7,213 nt of DNA, from NCBI GenBank assembly GCA_043782365.1, contig JAYWAO010000040.1, forward strand, positions 1 to 7,213. The letters run 5' to 3'. The position numbers were made by a program, and so were the translations under genes. The DNA is from CAIWCD01 sp043782365 (lineage in GTDB: Bacteria; Myxococcota; Myxococcia; Myxococcales; 40CM-4-68-19). Positions 6,201 through 7,213 of this stretch are shown in pieces. The first letter of the stretch is position 1. Every line of letters starts with the position of its first letter. The notes below the pieces were generated by a model that was not told the DNA's origin, did not search any database, and saw nothing but the letters and a program-made list of their open reading frames with translations.

Positions 6201-7213
6201 TCCACCACGTAGGTGCCCGGCGGGAGCGCGTCGAGCGTGTAGGTGTAGGTCCGGTCGCTGGAGAGGTTGAGGAACTGCGCAGGGACGATCTTCACCCGCG
6301 ACGGCGGCAGCGCGGCCAGCGGAGGCGCGAACGCCGCGCCGCCCCTGTACGCCTGCAGGATCAGGTTCCCGGGCGTGCGGCCGGCCGGGTACCGGACCTT
6401 GCCGGAGATCGAGCCGCCGGGGCTCACCGGCGCCGCGAAGGTGATCCGCCGACCCTGCGAGGGCACGTAGTACTTGCCCGTGGGGTCGAGCGGGTCCTGG
6501 GTGCCGAGCGAGTTGGGCACAAACCACGCCTGCCCGCTCTTGCCGAAGACCACCACCTGGTAGTGGCCCGGCGGGATCGACGGCAGCGGCGTCGCCGCGC
6601 CGCTCGAAGAGAGCTTCACCGCCAGCGGCTGGATCAGCGCGGTGATCTTGTCGACGCCGAACGGCACCTGCCCGGCCGTGGAGGCGAGGAGGAGCGGCAG
6701 GAGCCCGGTCGCTTGCGCTTTGCACGGCACGATCGCCGCATCGGCGCTGGCCACCAGCTTGGTCGAGCCGTCTGGCTGGAAGGCGTCGAGCTGCTTCAAG
6801 ATGATCTGGGGAAAGACATCGACGAGGCCGTCGCCGTCGGAGACCGCGGCCTTGCCGTCCGCGTCGCGCTTGAGCTCGATGGCGAACTTCGGATTCGCAA
6901 ACGTCGCCCGCGGCACGTTGGGGTTGAGCGACACCAGCGAAAGCGGCGCAGCGCGGTCGAGGTTGGCCGGGAACGTGGTCGAGGCGGTGTCGTCGAGCTT
7001 GAACGCGGGCGGGTCGAAGGGCACCTCGAGCCCGAGGACGACGTTGACCTTCACCGCCGTGTTCGCGGGCACGTTGAAGCTGCGCAGCGACGCGTTCCCG
7101 CTCGCGTCGAGCTGGATCGAGCCGCCGGTGGGCGCGCCCGCGCGGGGAGAGACGGTGAAGTCGGCGAACGGGTCGAAGTCGCCCGTGACGTCGAGGAACC
7201 CACGGAGCTGGTA
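3269..7213 (-). CDS. Giant modular repeat protein, probably secreted or surface (N-terminus beyond window)
   Basis: The frame is open from the right edge to TAG at 3271-3269, giving 1314 residues in the window. A GTG at 7072-7070 is internal: the preceding 47 codons align with the ends of the other modules, so the true start lies outside. I do not recognise the whole protein. It is built of 338-360-residue modules (entered separately). Each combines a PPAF segment, an acidic loop like the calcium-binding loop of thrombospondin type-3 repeats, a G-x-Y...TG-x-x-W-x-x-PN core, a QG motif, and a beta-rich domain ending in LPPGTYVVEALDDEDG-type sequence, typical of prealbumin-like/carboxypeptidase-regulatory folds. 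Few Lys, many Ala/Pro/Thr/Ser, several Cys pairs and no hydrophobic helix fit an exported protein, but the signal peptide would be off-window. No sorting signal or membrane anchor is seen at the C-terminus (FAFTVTP). The MOSC gene follows 13 bases later. Confidence 0.85.
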   Translation of the reverse strand, partial: YQLRGFLDVTGDFDPFADFTVSPRAGAPTGGSIQLDASGNASLRSFNVPANTAVKVNVVLGLEVPFDPPAFKLDDTASTTFPANLDRAAPLSLVSLNPNVPRATFANPKFAIELKRDADGKAAVSDGDGLVDVFPQIILKQLDAFQPDGSTKLVASADAAIVPCKAQATGLLPLLLASTAGQVPFGVDKITALIQPLAVKLSSSGAATPLPSIPPGHYQVVVFGKSGQAWFVPNSLGTQDPLDPTGKYYVPSQGRRITFAAPVSPGGSISGKVRYPAGRTPGNLILQAYRGGAAFAPPLAALPPSRVKIVPAQFLNLSSDRTYTYTLDALPPGTYVVEALDDEDGNFNSLNLLQTPTKGDLIGGVLDSSTGHLKVIDVQGPVSGQDVTLVGAPGQDGQGNGTPLDPPAFELDETAGPAQIAQDARGTVRLNVRAKPVAFPIGITSGATSAQTTFFTVGLVRDSGGNLVDSDGDGLPDVWPRALLVKLADGDPGNLTQDLPTTAIPVAVDPTPFLPALLSSSNKELVLPATKLSLIVRPAAVDATDPSSPKRLPAMPAGKYKLVLLNKTGQLWQLPNEAGPAALDPRVVQCTTSCGPGQVNTASQGRYFSVIPPAAPLPTGEIDGTLTIAWSSAPPSIASAVVFAWHAEDPPPPFGTSSKPASADLHSAAEFPASTSGGAGSRTVNFALRGLAAGDYFVTTIIDTRGDLALDPQLWGAAPGPGALGGGAITQTGALNRITVGTSAVAGVAAVASADRPLPARPSFAVSSGGLPVASDLTTLFPDAVTPQRITLHAGGKLDGAWGPVMDANADPFKPESGASSLNVSYRGACNAAIPTQGGDTDFDNLPDLWPRVLVVKLADSDATGLTQDPVTTLVPAAVDPTRFLTALGACNATTPASVNTTEVDVLLSPVAVQPQANGTLKQLPIPAGRFGIVLMAKTGQVWRLPNELGPASLDPRAAATSAGQQLAPQGVAIRVASQVPAPLAGGVTGAVKLQNYSAADVGNLIIAVYSALAPPPPLGLGRPVAVQLVPKPYVQLAAGGQQAYFVGNLPAGAYLVAALLDPLGQLSTSLGFLATPPRGAQLSFYTGGGASPAPVIVGGALVASVDVTLDKTATPALPFDRPAFKVDTSTSAVSVSASATSGTAAVLRLVPVLPDGLPYAPVSTAFHPILAKDSSGAPYRDATSAGCNGTATRPWVSSQLYASPIDTGQKYVAYVKVDQCQFCPSLTGTADCSAAPLTPPAGPLPFAGPLVAAVLNVAIDPATKLPAGVPLPQGHYALTLVEPTGLLWTLPNDLARTGGVSGAEQGFAFTVTP
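3272..3853 (-). repeat. Module 4, C-terminal half module (194 residues)
   Basis: It opens with DRPAFKVD, keeps the core GHYALTLVEPTGLLWTLPN (3391-3335) and ends just after the QG motif (EQGFAFTVTP), so the whole prealbumin-like b part is missing. The acidic loop and WPR motif are absent. Instead it carries a cysteine cluster, CQFC followed by TADC (about 3511-3560), and a separate CNGTATRPW near 3650, which modules 1 to 3 lack. Confidence 0.7.
3854..4933 (-). repeat. Module 3 of the giant protein (360 residues)
   Basis: The opening motif is weakened to RPSFAVSS. The acidic loop is altered to DTDFDNLPD (4696-4670) but keeps LWPR. The core GRFGIVLMAKTGQVWRLPN is at 4429-4373, and the QG motif is PQGVAIRV. 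The b part (GGVTGAVKL..., from about 4262) ends with GAYLVAALLDPLGQL and VASVDVTLD. Confidence 0.75.
4934..6001 (-). repeat. Module 2 of the giant protein (356 residues)
   Basis: It opens with DPPAFELDE. The acidic loop is the most canonical of the set, DSDGDGLPD (5809-5783), followed by VWPR. The core GKYKLVLLNKTGQLWQLPN is at 5542-5486, then a CTTSC pair and SQGRYFSV. The b part (GEIDGTLTI..., to about 4960) ends with GDYFVTTIIDTRGDL. Around the core, its DNA is close to that of module 3. Confidence 0.75.
6002..7015 (-). repeat. Module 1 of the giant protein (338 residues)
   Basis: It opens with DPPAFKLDD, followed by the acidic loop DGDGLVD (6838-6818) and VFPQ. The core GHYQVVVFGKSGQAWFVPN lies at 6568-6512, then SQGRRITF. 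The b part starts near 6417 with GSISGKVRY and ends with LPPGTYVVEALDDEDGNF and a QDVTLVG strand before the next DPPAF. Confidence 0.75.
7016..7213 (-). repeat. Module 0: tail of a further upstream repeat module
   Basis: The first visible residues, YQLRGFLDVTGDF, line up with YVVEALDDEDGNF, YFVTTIIDTRGDL and YLVAALLDPLGQL at the ends of modules 1 to 3 (shared Y, D and G). A later GG and a VNVVLGLEVPF stretch just before DPPAF also match. So at least one more module lies beyond the right edge. Confidence 0.65.

Noticed and set aside
4332..6212. Plus-strand open frames of about 265 residues opposite the giant gene
   Set aside because: They are antisense shadows; they repeat the module structure in reverse and have no recognisable domain or ribosome site.
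2829..6725. 1298-residue minus-strand open frame overlapping the giant gene in another phase
   Set aside because: It is Arg/Ala/Gly/His-rich low-complexity sequence without motifs. The overlapping frame has clear repeated domains and a full MOSC gene downstream.

Overview
The window is very GC-rich, with strong G/C preference at third codon positions. It holds four protein-coding genes, two of them cut by the window edges. Base composition, GTG starts, a ChaN-like cytoplasmic protein and a giant modular repeat protein with acidic DxDxDG loops suggest a Myxococcota-type (former Deltaproteobacteria) chromosome. That placement is inference from composition and gene style, not from a marker gene. 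No RNA gene, CRISPR array or mobile element was seen.

Layout: (1) 1-665, minus strand, 3'-truncated by the window: ATPase of an ABC exporter resembling the BcrA/lantibiotic-immunity (LanF) type, with all nucleotide-binding motifs and a Glu at the place of the usual Q-loop Gln. (2) 666-942, divergent intergenic region: a perfect 10-bp inverted repeat close to the ABC start, and a stretch of about 45 codons with coding-like base periodicity but no start codon. (3) 943-2550, plus strand: a 535-residue protein with an N-terminal ChaN/Tiki-type domain and a helical C-terminal half of about 245 residues that I do not recognise. It has no signal peptide or lipobox. (4) 2551-2589, short convergent gap with a GC-rich hairpin. 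(5) 2590-3255, minus strand: a complete YiiM-like MOSC-domain protein. (6) 3269-7213, minus strand, running off the right edge (its 5' end is missing): at least 1314 residues of a modular, probably secreted or surface protein made of about 340-370-residue repeats.

The giant gene and the MOSC gene are 13 bases apart on the same strand and are probably co-transcribed, although no functional link is obvious. The ABC gene and the ChaN-like gene are divergent and share the upstream region. The giant protein is the least explained item. Each full module joins an 'a' part (PPAF motif, acidic DxDxDGLPD loop, G-x-Y...TG-x-x-W-x-x-PN core, QG motif) to a 'b' part resembling a prealbumin-like/carboxypeptidase-regulatory beta-sandwich. 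One module tail is visible at the right edge, three full modules follow, and the protein ends in a half module that has lost the acidic loop and gained cysteines.
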